DNA of 64,000 bases from Umbribacter vaginalis (GTDB taxonomy: Bacteria; Actinomycetota; Coriobacteriia; Coriobacteriales; Eggerthellaceae), in NCBI GenBank assembly GCA_001552935.1, contig KQ959677.1, forward strand, positions 88,094 to 152,093. The letters are read 5' to 3'. Both the position numbers and the translations under genes were made by a program. The first letter of the stretch is position 1. Each line of letters opens with the position of its first letter. The notes beneath the pieces are model-generated. The model did not search any database, was not told the DNA's origin, and saw only the letters and a list, made by a program, of their open reading frames with translations. Shown piece by piece: positions 17,732 to 26,282 of the stretch.

Positions 17732-18292
17732 ATGCGCAAAGGTAATTTATTTGTATTATCGGGTCCATCAGGTGCTGGTAAAGGCACATTGGTGGCCCGA
17801 TTACTTTCTGTAATGCCACATTTGTGGCTTTCTGTTTCTGCTACAACCCGTAACCCCCGACCAGGGGAGCGCGATGGAGTTTCCTATTATTTCTTCGATA
17901 AAGAGCAATTTCAGCATGCGATAGATCACGATGAAATGCTTGAATGGGCATCGTATGCAGGTAATTTTTATGGCACGCCTCGTGCGTCAGTAGAAGAAAA
18001 ACGCTCACGTGGCATTGATGTATTACTTGAAATTGAAGTGCAGGGAGCGCTTCAAATTAAGAAAAAGTGTCCTGATGCACACCTTATTTTTGTAGAAACG
18101 CCATCGCTATCGGTTTTAGAAGCTCGTTTGCGAGCACGCAATACCGAAGATGAAGAAGCAATATGCAAGCGATTAGCGCAGGCAGAACTTGAACTTAGCT
18201 TAAAAAAAGAGTACAATTACGTTTTAGTCAATGACGACCTGGACACTGCACTACACCAGCTTGTTGACTATATAACCAGTTCATCACATTAA
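17732..18292 (+). CDS. gmk: Guanylate kinase
   Basis: Phosphorylates GMP to GDP with ATP. The P-loop GPSGAGKG lies at residues 10-17, the GMP-binding ATTRNPRPGERDGVSYYF near 41-58. Length (186) is typical. Start: ATG at 17732, with no clear ribosome site; a TTG at 17726 is also possible. The gene follows mihF by 9 bases, so translational coupling to mihF is likely. Confidence 0.96.
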   Translation: MRKGNLFVLSGPSGAGKGTLVARLLSVMPHLWLSVSATTRNPRPGERDGVSYYFFDKEQFQHAIDHDEMLEWASYAGNFYGTPRASVEEKRSRGIDVLLEIEVQGALQIKKKCPDAHLIFVETPSLSVLEARLRARNTEDEEAICKRLAQAELELSLKKEYNYVLVNDDLDTALHQLVDYITSSSH

Positions 18293-18310
18293 AAGCGAGG
18301 ACAAACAAAC

Positions 18311-18571
18311 ATGAGCATCATTGATCCAAAAATTGATGTTTTACTTGAAAAAACTGATAACGACCGCTTTTTGCTATGCTCACTTGCATCGAAGCGTGCA
18401 CGTGACATTAACGATATGATGCATGGCCAGCGCGAACGCGCTCTTCAGCTACAAACAGCGGTAGATATTGCGCGCGCATCGCATGCAAAGCCGCTTTCTA
18501 TTGCCTTTGAAGAAATTGCACGTGGCGATATTTCGTATGATCCTTCTTCAATCGATATTAAAAATCACTAG
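18311..18571 (+). CDS. rpoZ: RNA polymerase omega subunit
   Basis: Small subunit that aids assembly of RNA polymerase by holding beta-prime. The 86-residue protein has the diagnostic SKRARDINDMM near residues 28-38 and the C-terminal IAFEEIARGDISY found in Gram-positive omega proteins. GAGGA lies about ten bases before the ATG. It follows gmk by 18 bases, a widespread pairing. Confidence 0.95.
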   Translation: MSIIDPKIDVLLEKTDNDRFLLCSLASKRARDINDMMHGQRERALQLQTAVDIARASHAKPLSIAFEEIARGDISYDPSSIDIKNH

Positions 18572-18583
18572 TCAAGGTTTATT

Positions 18584-19795
18584 ATGAGCGACGCTTACCA
18601 GCGCATTTGTTTACTCCACTATCATGAAATTGGTCTTAAAGGCCACAATCGTGCATCATTTGAATTGCGTTTGCTGCACAATGCAGAAGCTTTGCTTAAA
18701 GATTTTCCGCTCGTAGCGATTCATCGAGTATCAGGTCGCTTGGTGTGTTTCTTTAAAGAAAAAACTGACCGTGATACCGTGTTACGTGCAGCTGAACTTC
18801 TTAAAATTATCCCTGGTGTTGCTCGTGTGTCAAGCGGCTTTAAATGCCCTCGTATTCTTGATGTGATGGGCAACGTTGCATGCTGTGCACTTGAAGAAGT
18901 ACCGCACTTTGAAACATTTAAAGTGCAAGCACGACGCAATCATACCGATTTTCCAACAAATTCTATGGAACTTAATCAACGTATAGGTTCCGTATTGTGT
19001 GAACATTTTCCCGATAAGCGTGTTTTGATGAAGTCGCCTGATGTTGTTGTGGGCATCGAAGTTGTGCAAAATGCTGTGTATGTGTACGCGCACAGTGAAC
19101 GTGGTATTGGTGGTTTGCCGGTAGGGTCGTCAGGCAGGGTAGTGTGCTTGCTTTCAAGCGGTATTGATTCTCCTGTTGCCTTGTGGCGTATGGCCAGACG
19201 AGGGGCAATTTGTATCGGTTTGCATTTTTCAGGTCGCCCTCAAACGAGCGATTCAAGTGAGTATCTGGTGGATGATATTGCGCACGTTCTTGAGCGCTCA
19301 GGTTGTATTGCGCGTGTGTATGTTGTACCATTTGGCAACTATCAAAAAGAAATCGCGCTCAGTGTTCCCCCTGCTTATCGCGTTATTATGTATCGGCGCC
19401 TTATGATGAAAGTGGCGCAGCGTGTAGCGTTGCGTGAAGGAGCAGGTGCGCTCGTTACGGGAGAGTCGCTTGGTCAAGTTGCCTCACAAACGCTTGAAAA
19501 TCTGCAATGCACCAACGATGCTACAACGCTTCCTGTTTTTAGGCCTTTGATCGGCTGTGATAAACAGGAAATTATTGCTGATGCTGAGAAACTTACCACC
19601 TTTGAAATATCCTCGCAAGACGCATCCGATTGCTGTACGCTTTTTATGCCACGTAATCCAGAAACACACGGATCACTCGATCAAGTGCATGAAAGCGAAG
19701 CTGTTTTGCCTCTTGAACGCTGGATTGATGAAATTATGAGTGCTCTAGAAGTGCATGATTATAACTGTCCTGCGTATAAAAAACCAAAGAAGTAG
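18584..19795 (+). CDS. thiI: tRNA 4-thiouridine synthase ThiI
   Basis: Adenylates U8 of tRNA for sulfur insertion; in some bacteria it also feeds thiazole synthesis. The N-terminal ferredoxin-like and THUMP regions run to about residue 165; the ATP-pyrophosphatase loop SSGIDSP follows near residue 192. At 403 residues it lacks the C-terminal rhodanese domain of the E. coli protein, so, as in Bacillus, sulfur transfer would rely on a cysteine desulfurase; none is adjacent here. AAGG lies 8 bases before the ATG. Confidence 0.94.
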   Translation: MSDAYQRICLLHYHEIGLKGHNRASFELRLLHNAEALLKDFPLVAIHRVSGRLVCFFKEKTDRDTVLRAAELLKIIPGVARVSSGFKCPRILDVMGNVACCALEEVPHFETFKVQARRNHTDFPTNSMELNQRIGSVLCEHFPDKRVLMKSPDVVVGIEVVQNAVYVYAHSERGIGGLPVGSSGRVVCLLSSGIDSPVALWRMARRGAICIGLHFSGRPQTSDSSEYLVDDIAHVLERSGCIARVYVVPFGNYQKEIALSVPPAYRVIMYRRLMMKVAQRVALREGAGALVTGESLGQVASQTLENLQCTNDATTLPVFRPLIGCDKQEIIADAEKLTTFEISSQDASDCCTLFMPRNPETHGSLDQVHESEAVLPLERWIDEIMSALEVHDYNCPAYKKPKK

Positions 19796-20100
19796 CATAG
19801 CTTTGCAAAATTGCTACATTGCAACATGGTACTGTTGTAGCGTTGGAGTGCGGTTTTGGTATGTTGCTTTGCCGTTATAGCAGGTATTGCTTTATTTTTG
19901 TTGCTCTATTCATCTTCTGTTCGTTGCTGCATAGCAACTTTTAAGCACCTCTGTTAACAGCTCATTGGCAGCTTTTCGCACCTCTTTTAGCGGCTTTTTC
20001 GCGTATTTATAAGAGCTTTTTACCTGCAAAATATCATATAAATGGCGTCTTTTTGCCGTATTTTCTTTACTATGCTTGCTTTGCGATTAAGGAGCAAGCT
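19796..20100. other. Intergenic gap between thiI and comEA
   Basis: 305 bases without a credible gene. It holds an inverted repeat GCTACA (19813-19818)/TGTAGC (19836-19841) with no T-run, and a T-rich stretch from about 19890 to 20090 with several short T4-T5 runs. I can name no promoter with confidence. Confidence 0.5.
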
Positions 20101-20961
20101 ATGGATACGCAAAGCATTAAGCGCTGCATTAATAACGTGCAGCATCATAAAAAATTGATGTCGCTTATAGGTTTATTGCTCTTGATTACTCTTGCACTAC
20201 TGTGTAAATTTGTGCTGTTTAGTAGCTATTCTCCCTTTAGCGAAAAAACGTTAAGCTACCACCATTCAGCTTCAAGTAAACCATCTTTCAAAGCATCTCC
20301 GAGCTCAACGGATTACGCACGTACTTACAATATGCATGGCAGTGATACGGGTATAAGCGCGTCACATTCAAAAGGTGTATCTGCTCAGCACAAAACGCAG
20401 TCGTCAGGAAGTAAGAACGCTCAGTACAACGTTCCTTCTGCTGGTGCTACTTTGCCTGCGGATTGTGATATTACGGTTTATGTCAGCGGTGCTGTAACTA
20501 CTCCTGGTATGTATACGCTTAAAACGCCTGCGCGTATTGATGCTGCGCTTGCTCAAGCAGGAGGTTTTAGTGATGCTGCTGATCGTGATAGAGTAAATTT
20601 AGCTCAGAAGCTCAGCGATGGTCAGCATGTCTATATTCCACGTATAGGGGAGCGTGCATCTGTTGATATGTCGCGTACACACGCGCGGAGTTCACGTCCG
20701 CAATCGCGGCGTCAATCGTCCAACGCTTCTTCATCATATCCTGTACCGACTGATGAAATAAGCGCAGATAATCCACTTAACCTTAACACAGCATCCAAAG
20801 AGGAATTGATGCAACTTAAAGGTGTGGGCGCATCGCTTGCCAAGCGCATTCTTGACTATCGCAGCATGCGTGGATCGTTCCAATCAAAAGAAGAACTTCT
20901 TATGATTGCCGGCATCGGTGAAAAATTGTATGCGCAGATAGAAAGCTTAATTTATTTGTAA
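20101..20961 (+). CDS. comEA: ComEA-like competence DNA-binding protein
   Basis: Membrane-tethered receptor that binds double-stranded DNA during natural transformation. The 286-residue protein has one N-terminal membrane span (about 21-40), a serine-rich linker, an SLBB domain (ITVYVSGAVTTPGMYTL, about 121-180) and a C-terminal pair of helix-hairpin-helix motifs (NLNTASKEELMQLKGVGASL, then IAGIGEKLYAQIESL). AAGGAG precedes the ATG. It lies directly before comEC with 9 bases between, the conserved late-competence arrangement. Pilus and ComF genes are not in the window. Confidence 0.93.
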   Translation: MDTQSIKRCINNVQHHKKLMSLIGLLLLITLALLCKFVLFSSYSPFSEKTLSYHHSASSKPSFKASPSSTDYARTYNMHGSDTGISASHSKGVSAQHKTQSSGSKNAQYNVPSAGATLPADCDITVYVSGAVTTPGMYTLKTPARIDAALAQAGGFSDAADRDRVNLAQKLSDGQHVYIPRIGERASVDMSRTHARSSRPQSRRQSSNASSSYPVPTDEISADNPLNLNTASKEELMQLKGVGASLAKRILDYRSMRGSFQSKEELLMIAGIGEKLYAQIESLIYL

Positions 20962-20970
20962 AAGGCGTTG

Positions 20971-23814
20971 ATGATAGCAATGCGCGGCACTTCACACAAC
21001 ATATCTGCACCGCTTTGCAATGCACTGCCATCTTTATGCTGGAGCGCGTTTAGTTTGTGGTTGTGCTGCGCATGCATACTTTCACATGGCTTTTCACTGC
21101 CGTTCTCAAAGCTAACGGAGCTTAATACCTTCGAAGTGTGTGAACAGGTACTATGCAGCCCGTCTGTTATGCTTCTTATCGGTGTGATTGGCGCAAGTGG
21201 TGTTATTCTTGCACTCATGCACACAAAAGCAGTGTGGTTTTTCATTGTTGGAAGCATTCTTGCGTTTGTGTTCTCGCTTTTCTCACTTGTACTGTATGCA
21301 CAGTCACTTCATCAGCTTGCTGATGTTCCTTGGGACGCAACGGAAAATTATGTCGTTCATGTTGAGAAAGATGCGCAAACAAAAGGCGCTCAAGCACGCA
21401 CACTCGTCACGCTTTATAACGAAGATGGAACACTTGTACTGCCATCAGGCTTAAAGTGCGTGTGCGATATGCCCGTACTTGATGCGCTTGTGCTTACGCA
21501 AAGTAGCATGACCGTGAAAGGTACGCTTCGTGCGCTGAAACCGAATGAATACCAGCGTTTTATTTCATCGCATGTGGTGGCGCGTCTTACCGTAACGCAT
21601 GCCGATACACCACGATATCGTGGTTTGTGGGCACCGCTTTTTATGCTTCGCGAACAGCTTATTGACAAGCTTGTGAAGCGCCAAACGCCAGAAAGTTCAC
21701 TTATTGCAGTAATTACGTGTGGTTTTCGCAATTCACTTGCAAACTTTGATACCTATGATGTCTTCAAGCAATCAGGGCTCGCACATCTTATTGCGGTATC
21801 AGGTGCTCACATGAGTTTGCTGTGCGGTTTTATATCTTCTGTATTGGGCAAATTTCACGTTGCAAAACGTATGGTATGTACGCTGATGATAAGTTTTATG
21901 GGCATGTATTTACTCATTGCAGGATTTCCAATTTCTGCTTTACGGGCTGCAGCAATGAGCTGCCTTGCGCTTGGCGCTTATTTTGCAAAACGACGTTCAA
22001 ATGCCCTTCAGGCGCTGTGTATTTGCATTATCGTTTTTCTTGTGTGCGATACTACCTGCGCTCTGTCTCTTTCATTTGCGCTTTCAGCGTTAGCAACAGC
22101 TGGCATACTGATGTTTTCGCGCCTTTTTGAGTGGCTTATAAAGCGATACGTGCCATTTTTGAAGTGTATTGCAAGCATACTGAGCGTGTCGGTTGCTGCT
22201 CTCATACCTACCCAAGCACTTTCGTGTGCATTTTTTGAAACACTGTCGCTGTATAGTTTATGTGCCAATATACTTGCTGCTCCTTTTTTTATAATCCTGT
22301 GCTGTGGTGGAATATTATCACTCTTGCTATCATGCTGTGCGCCTTTTATAGCTGATTTTGTTTTTATAGGTGTTGAAGCGTGTGCTTTTGTGTTAGTAAG
22401 CAGCCTGAAAGTGCTCAATACTGCGCCCTTTGCGTGTGTGCACGTGAGCATATCAGTACCTGGAGCTCTTGCTTGTAGCGTTTGTGTATCGGGAATTATA
22501 TATGCCGTATGGTATATAAAGACAAACCCGCATGCGCAAAATCGGCTCCGTTGTTGTTCAAATAAGCAGATGAATGGTGTGTTTTCGCGTGTTGCTCACG
22601 TGGACTTGTTAAGCACATTACTATCGAGGGTGCACGCAGGTGTAAAGAAAAGTGAACATATGCTTCCCTCTAAGCACTCCACATTGCGCATGCGAATTAT
22701 GGTAGCTGCAATATGCTGTTTTGTATGGAGCGTGTGTGCAGTTTATGTTTGTAACAGAGAGCCTCCATTGTATCGTTTAACAGCCTTTAGTTACGACAAG
22801 CAATGCTGTTATTTGCTTACATCGCAAAGCGAACAAACGCTTATCAATGTTACGTCGCCCGTAGCGCCGCTTATTGACTTTTTGAAACGGCATAATGTAG
22901 AAATGCTCGATTATGTGGTGCTTTCAGATGATAATCCTGCTCACTATAGCGCGCTGTTAGAGCTGTATGATGCGATACCATACCAAGCGCTTGCAAGTTT
23001 TGTAGAAAACCCCGAACAGATGCAGCACGCTGACACGTTTGCAAGTTTTCTAGGACATCGCGATACGCAGTACCAGGTCAACAAAGTATCGGCAGATTTT
23101 TCTACGCCAATGCGTGTGTATCGCGCACGAGATGATACAACTAACAAGGTTTCTTTTACGTCATCCAACCTACTCACGTTTTCAAATGTGATAGCGTACG
23201 TAAAAACAAGGGGAGTGACGTACCAACATCTGCGCTATGACGATACGCTGAGGTGTGGAAATGCCGAATTGCGTGTGGTATGGCCTCATCGCGTTCATGA
23301 GACATACCGTAATAGCGATACCTTAGCGCTGACACTTCGCTTATTGACAGATGCAGAAAAATCTTCTCTACCAGCGCAAACGAGCAACGCAAACCATTCA
23401 CCAGCAAAAACGCACGATACAATCTCCCCATCAGCAAAAACGAATATGGCAGGTACGCACGCGCTTGCTTCTCGTGACGCACACGTTTCAACGCCAGTAC
23501 ATATGGGCAAGCATGTAAGCTTGATTGCGCCGTTTCTTTCCTTTGAAGAAATTACCGACATTTTGCTTGAACGAAATAGCTATGATATGGAGCTTGCGTG
23601 CATTGCTCCAGGTGTATGTGACGACCCTTTTACAGCAGGTGAGCTGCATGCACGTGTGTATGTTTTGAGTCCACCTCAAACGCCCTTAGACTCTTCTACA
23701 AACAAAAATTCGCAGAGCCAGTACACTCCTACCAGCTATGATATGCAACTCGTAAGAGAGGTATCTGTCAGTTTCACGAAAAATTCCATGCGTGTTGACC
23801 ATGCGCCACCGTAA
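20971..23814 (+). CDS. comEC: ComEC/Rec2 DNA-uptake channel with degenerate C-terminal metallo-beta-lactamase domain
   Basis: Forms the inner-membrane channel for single-stranded DNA in transformation. The 947-residue protein has about ten membrane spans and the competence-domain signatures HLIAVSGAHMSLLCGF (near residue 275) and GFPISALRAAAMSC. The C-terminal part matches the position of the usual metallo-beta-lactamase domain, but the HxHxDH ligand motif reads LSDDNPAHYSALL at 22921, with only one His retained, so metal-dependent nuclease activity is doubtful. A low-complexity insert (about 23360-23500) lies inside that domain. AAAGG is five bases before the chosen ATG. Confidence 0.9.
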   Translation: MIAMRGTSHNISAPLCNALPSLCWSAFSLWLCCACILSHGFSLPFSKLTELNTFEVCEQVLCSPSVMLLIGVIGASGVILALMHTKAVWFFIVGSILAFVFSLFSLVLYAQSLHQLADVPWDATENYVVHVEKDAQTKGAQARTLVTLYNEDGTLVLPSGLKCVCDMPVLDALVLTQSSMTVKGTLRALKPNEYQRFISSHVVARLTVTHADTPRYRGLWAPLFMLREQLIDKLVKRQTPESSLIAVITCGFRNSLANFDTYDVFKQSGLAHLIAVSGAHMSLLCGFISSVLGKFHVAKRMVCTLMISFMGMYLLIAGFPISALRAAAMSCLALGAYFAKRRSNALQALCICIIVFLVCDTTCALSLSFALSALATAGILMFSRLFEWLIKRYVPFLKCIASILSVSVAALIPTQALSCAFFETLSLYSLCANILAAPFFIILCCGGILSLLLSCCAPFIADFVFIGVEACAFVLVSSLKVLNTAPFACVHVSISVPGALACSVCVSGIIYAVWYIKTNPHAQNRLRCCSNKQMNGVFSRVAHVDLLSTLLSRVHAGVKKSEHMLPSKHSTLRMRIMVAAICCFVWSVCAVYVCNREPPLYRLTAFSYDKQCCYLLTSQSEQTLINVTSPVAPLIDFLKRHNVEMLDYVVLSDDNPAHYSALLELYDAIPYQALASFVENPEQMQHADTFASFLGHRDTQYQVNKVSADFSTPMRVYRARDDTTNKVSFTSSNLLTFSNVIAYVKTRGVTYQHLRYDDTLRCGNAELRVVWPHRVHETYRNSDTLALTLRLLTDAEKSSLPAQTSNANHSPAKTHDTISPSAKTNMAGTHALASRDAHVSTPVHMGKHVSLIAPFLSFEEITDILLERNSYDMELACIAPGVCDDPFTAGELHARVYVLSPPQTPLDSSTNKNSQSQYTPTSYDMQLVREVSVSFTKNSMRVDHAPP

Positions 23815-24029
23815 GAAACGCTGTAGAGCTTCTGAGCATTTCGTGTGCATGCGTGCTAAATACGTTATCATAAACAGCAGCGTAGCGCGTTGTGTGGGGG
23901 CGCCATAAGGCTGTATGTTCATCACAAGCTATGTGTAATTGGCGTAACGTGGTGGTGCGGGTGGTGGTGGCTTGCTTGCAGTGTCGCGTTACATTCAACA
24001 AGGAGAGTTTTCATACAAAGGAGCACAGC

Positions 24030-25034
24030 GTGGATGTTTCACAAGCACCATTATCATCAGGCACAACACAGCACACTGCGCAAACTCCAACAGGCGTGTA
24101 TTTAATTATGGGTCCTGATCGCTTTAAGCAAGCGTTCTATCTTAATTACTTTCGCACGTATTTTAAAAACCAACAACAAACGCCGAGCGGTCATGTCATT
24201 GAACGTTTCGATGCAAGTGAAACAGCGGTAAAAGATGTCGTTGCGTGCTGCGCAAGTTTTTCGCTTTTTAGCTCGTTGCGCCTGATAGAATGCCATAATG
24301 TTGATGCGTACAAAAAATCAGATATTGATACGTTGCTCGATTATTGTAAACAAGCTTCTCCCAGTAGTGTTTTGTTACTTGTGTCATCATCTATGATGAG
24401 TGCATCGCGCTTATGCAAAACGCTGCTTGCCCTTGATAAAAAACGCGTTATGCCATGTCCTGCACTCAGTAAAAAAGAGCTTGTGTCTTGGATTGCAACG
24501 CGAACACGTGCGCATGGCCTTGATTGCAGCGCATCGGTGTGTAATGCCATTATGGATGCGTGCGGCTCTGACACGGCGCATATCGATAGCGAAATTTCAC
24601 GCATTGCGCTTAGCACATCCACAAAACAATTTCGCGATGTAGCAGATATGGCACCTTTTCTTCCGCAGATCGATGATAGTGGCTGGTGGATTTGCACTGA
24701 TGCGCTTATGCAGCGCAACACTGCTCGTGCCCTTGCATATGTTCGCGCGCATCCTGAGAGCGTATTTAACGTGCTCCAACGCATACAAGAGCACCTTGAG
24801 AAGCTGCTCTATATTCACCACTGCACAAATACGCATACCACACCCAAACTCACTGAACAATTTGGCGGTTCGTCGTGGCAGTATCGATCGTATCCGCGCT
24901 TTGCGCAAAATTTTACGACAGGCGAGCTTGCACATCTGTACGTTCGTTCGTGTGAACTTGATGAAGTGATGAAATCAGGCAAAAACCCTGTTTATTCGTT
25001 CATGCTGTTTGTGTTGTTGTTCAAAGTAGGATAA
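24030..25034 (+). CDS. holA: DNA polymerase III delta subunit
   Basis: Clamp-loader subunit that opens the sliding clamp. The 334-residue protein shows the HolA layout: an N-terminal AAA+-like fold without a working P-loop (YLIMGPDRFKQAFYLNYF), the middle DSEISRIAL block and a C-terminal helical domain with WQYRSYPRFAQNF. The GTG at 24030 has AAAGGAG six bases upstream and is taken as start; the frame is open to 23892. holA after comEC is a conserved order. Its last 43 bases overlap the convergent degV gene. Confidence 0.9.
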   Translation: MDVSQAPLSSGTTQHTAQTPTGVYLIMGPDRFKQAFYLNYFRTYFKNQQQTPSGHVIERFDASETAVKDVVACCASFSLFSSLRLIECHNVDAYKKSDIDTLLDYCKQASPSSVLLLVSSSMMSASRLCKTLLALDKKRVMPCPALSKKELVSWIATRTRAHGLDCSASVCNAIMDACGSDTAHIDSEISRIALSTSTKQFRDVADMAPFLPQIDDSGWWICTDALMQRNTARALAYVRAHPESVFNVLQRIQEHLEKLLYIHHCTNTHTTPKLTEQFGGSSWQYRSYPRFAQNFTTGELAHLYVRSCELDEVMKSGKNPVYSFMLFVLLFKVG

Positions 25035-25909
25035 GCACGCGACGTGCCATAATAGAAAAGCGTTAAGGTACCAGGGCCAGAGTGTGCGCCAATAACAGGA
25101 TCAACGTATCCAATTAAGCAATCGTGTACTCCACATTGCTCACTTAACATTGTGGCAAGCTTTTGCGCATCTTCGATACAATCGCCATGGCTAATGATAA
25201 CGTGCTGCTCAGCAAGTGGTTGCCATGCTGATTTTTTGAATTCGTCAATCATGGTTTGCATCGACTTTTTACGTCCGCGCACCTTTATTTGAGGAGCTAG
25301 CGCACCTGCGTCAGTTACATTGAGTACGGGCTTGATGTTAAGCATTTGACCTGCAAAACCTGCTGTACGGCTTACGCGCCCGCCACGTACCAAGTATTTC
25401 AGATCGTCAACGGTAAACCAGTGAATGACATTACGTTTGTGCTGTTCACACCACGCACGAACCTCCTCGATGCTGCGTCCTTCGCCACGTAATTCACACG
25501 CGCTGCGCACTAACAAGCCTTGACCGCCTGACGCGCACAGCGAATCAACATAGTAAATACTGCGCTCAGGATAGCTTTCTTTCAGCTGGTCAAGAAGCAG
25601 TGCAATAGCTTGAAACGTTCCCGAAAGTGCTGAGGAAAAGCCGATATACAGCAAATCTTTGCCGCTCTCGAGAATTTCGGTGCTTAAGTCTTTCGCGAAT
25701 TCAAGCGAGGGGAGTGTTGTTGTAATAACTTTTCCATCACGCATCATGGTATAGAAGCGTTGAAGGTTGCTTGTTTGTCCTTTGAGATAGCTTTGATACG
25801 TTTCACCATCAACCATAAATCGTAAAGGAAGTATCTGTAGATCGTAAGTATCTATCACTTCATCTGGCAAATTACTACACGTATCGGTCATGATAGCAAA
25901 TTCACTCAT
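24992..25909 (-). CDS. DegV-family fatty-acid-binding protein
   Basis: DegV/FakB-type proteins bind a fatty acid for phosphorylation by FakA, feeding exogenous fatty acids into phospholipids. The 305-residue protein shows DTCSNLP at the start, TTLPSLEF, GFSSALSGTFQ, the conserved VDDLKYLVRGGRVS and a C-terminal GAHSGPGTL. ATG at 25909 has AAGGAG upstream; an in-frame start 18 codons earlier lacks one. No FakA kinase lies nearby. Its 3' end overlaps holA on the other strand. Confidence 0.9.
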   Translation of the reverse strand: MSEFAIMTDTCSNLPDEVIDTYDLQILPLRFMVDGETYQSYLKGQTSNLQRFYTMMRDGKVITTTLPSLEFAKDLSTEILESGKDLLYIGFSSALSGTFQAIALLLDQLKESYPERSIYYVDSLCASGGQGLLVRSACELRGEGRSIEEVRAWCEQHKRNVIHWFTVDDLKYLVRGGRVSRTAGFAGQMLNIKPVLNVTDAGALAPQIKVRGRKKSMQTMIDEFKKSAWQPLAEQHVIISHGDCIEDAQKLATMLSEQCGVHDCLIGYVDPVIGAHSGPGTLTLFYYGTSRAYPTLNNNTNSMNE

Positions 25910-26282
25910 AGGTACTCCTTTTATTGGTACGGTTCTTGCTGGTGCGGTTCTTGCGCATTGCATTGTTACTATACACAGACAACGCCATAAATTCTCTCAA
26001 ACGCACGTGCTGTCGCAATTGTATTGTATATGCCGCTGTAGTCTTTCAGTACGCATACGTTTAGGTGGGCGCAACGTGGCGCTGTTCTAACGCTATGCTT
26101 GCATTGGCGCTAAAGGTATTGGTAAATCCTTATGCCTACCATGTACGCTCCATGTTTCGATTGTTTTAATATTCTATACTTCTTAAGATATGCTCTCATT
26201 CGTAAAAAATTTCGCTATACTTACTATTCATAATTATACTTGTTTATTGCAAGAAATTGAGTATATAAAGAGGAGTGCTCGC
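25910..26282. other. Divergent intergenic region degV / ileS
   Basis: 373 bases. I looked for a T-box leader before ileS (the AGGGTGGNACCGCG box and a specifier stem) and found none. AT-rich sequence at 26150-26270 contains several -10-like hexamers; TTGTTT with TAAGAT 17 bases later (about 26160-26190) is a weak promoter candidate for ileS. Nothing else is supported. Confidence 0.5.

Noticed and set aside
25910-26282. T-box riboswitch before ileS
   Set aside because: The conserved T-box sequence, specifier loop and terminator were looked for and not found.
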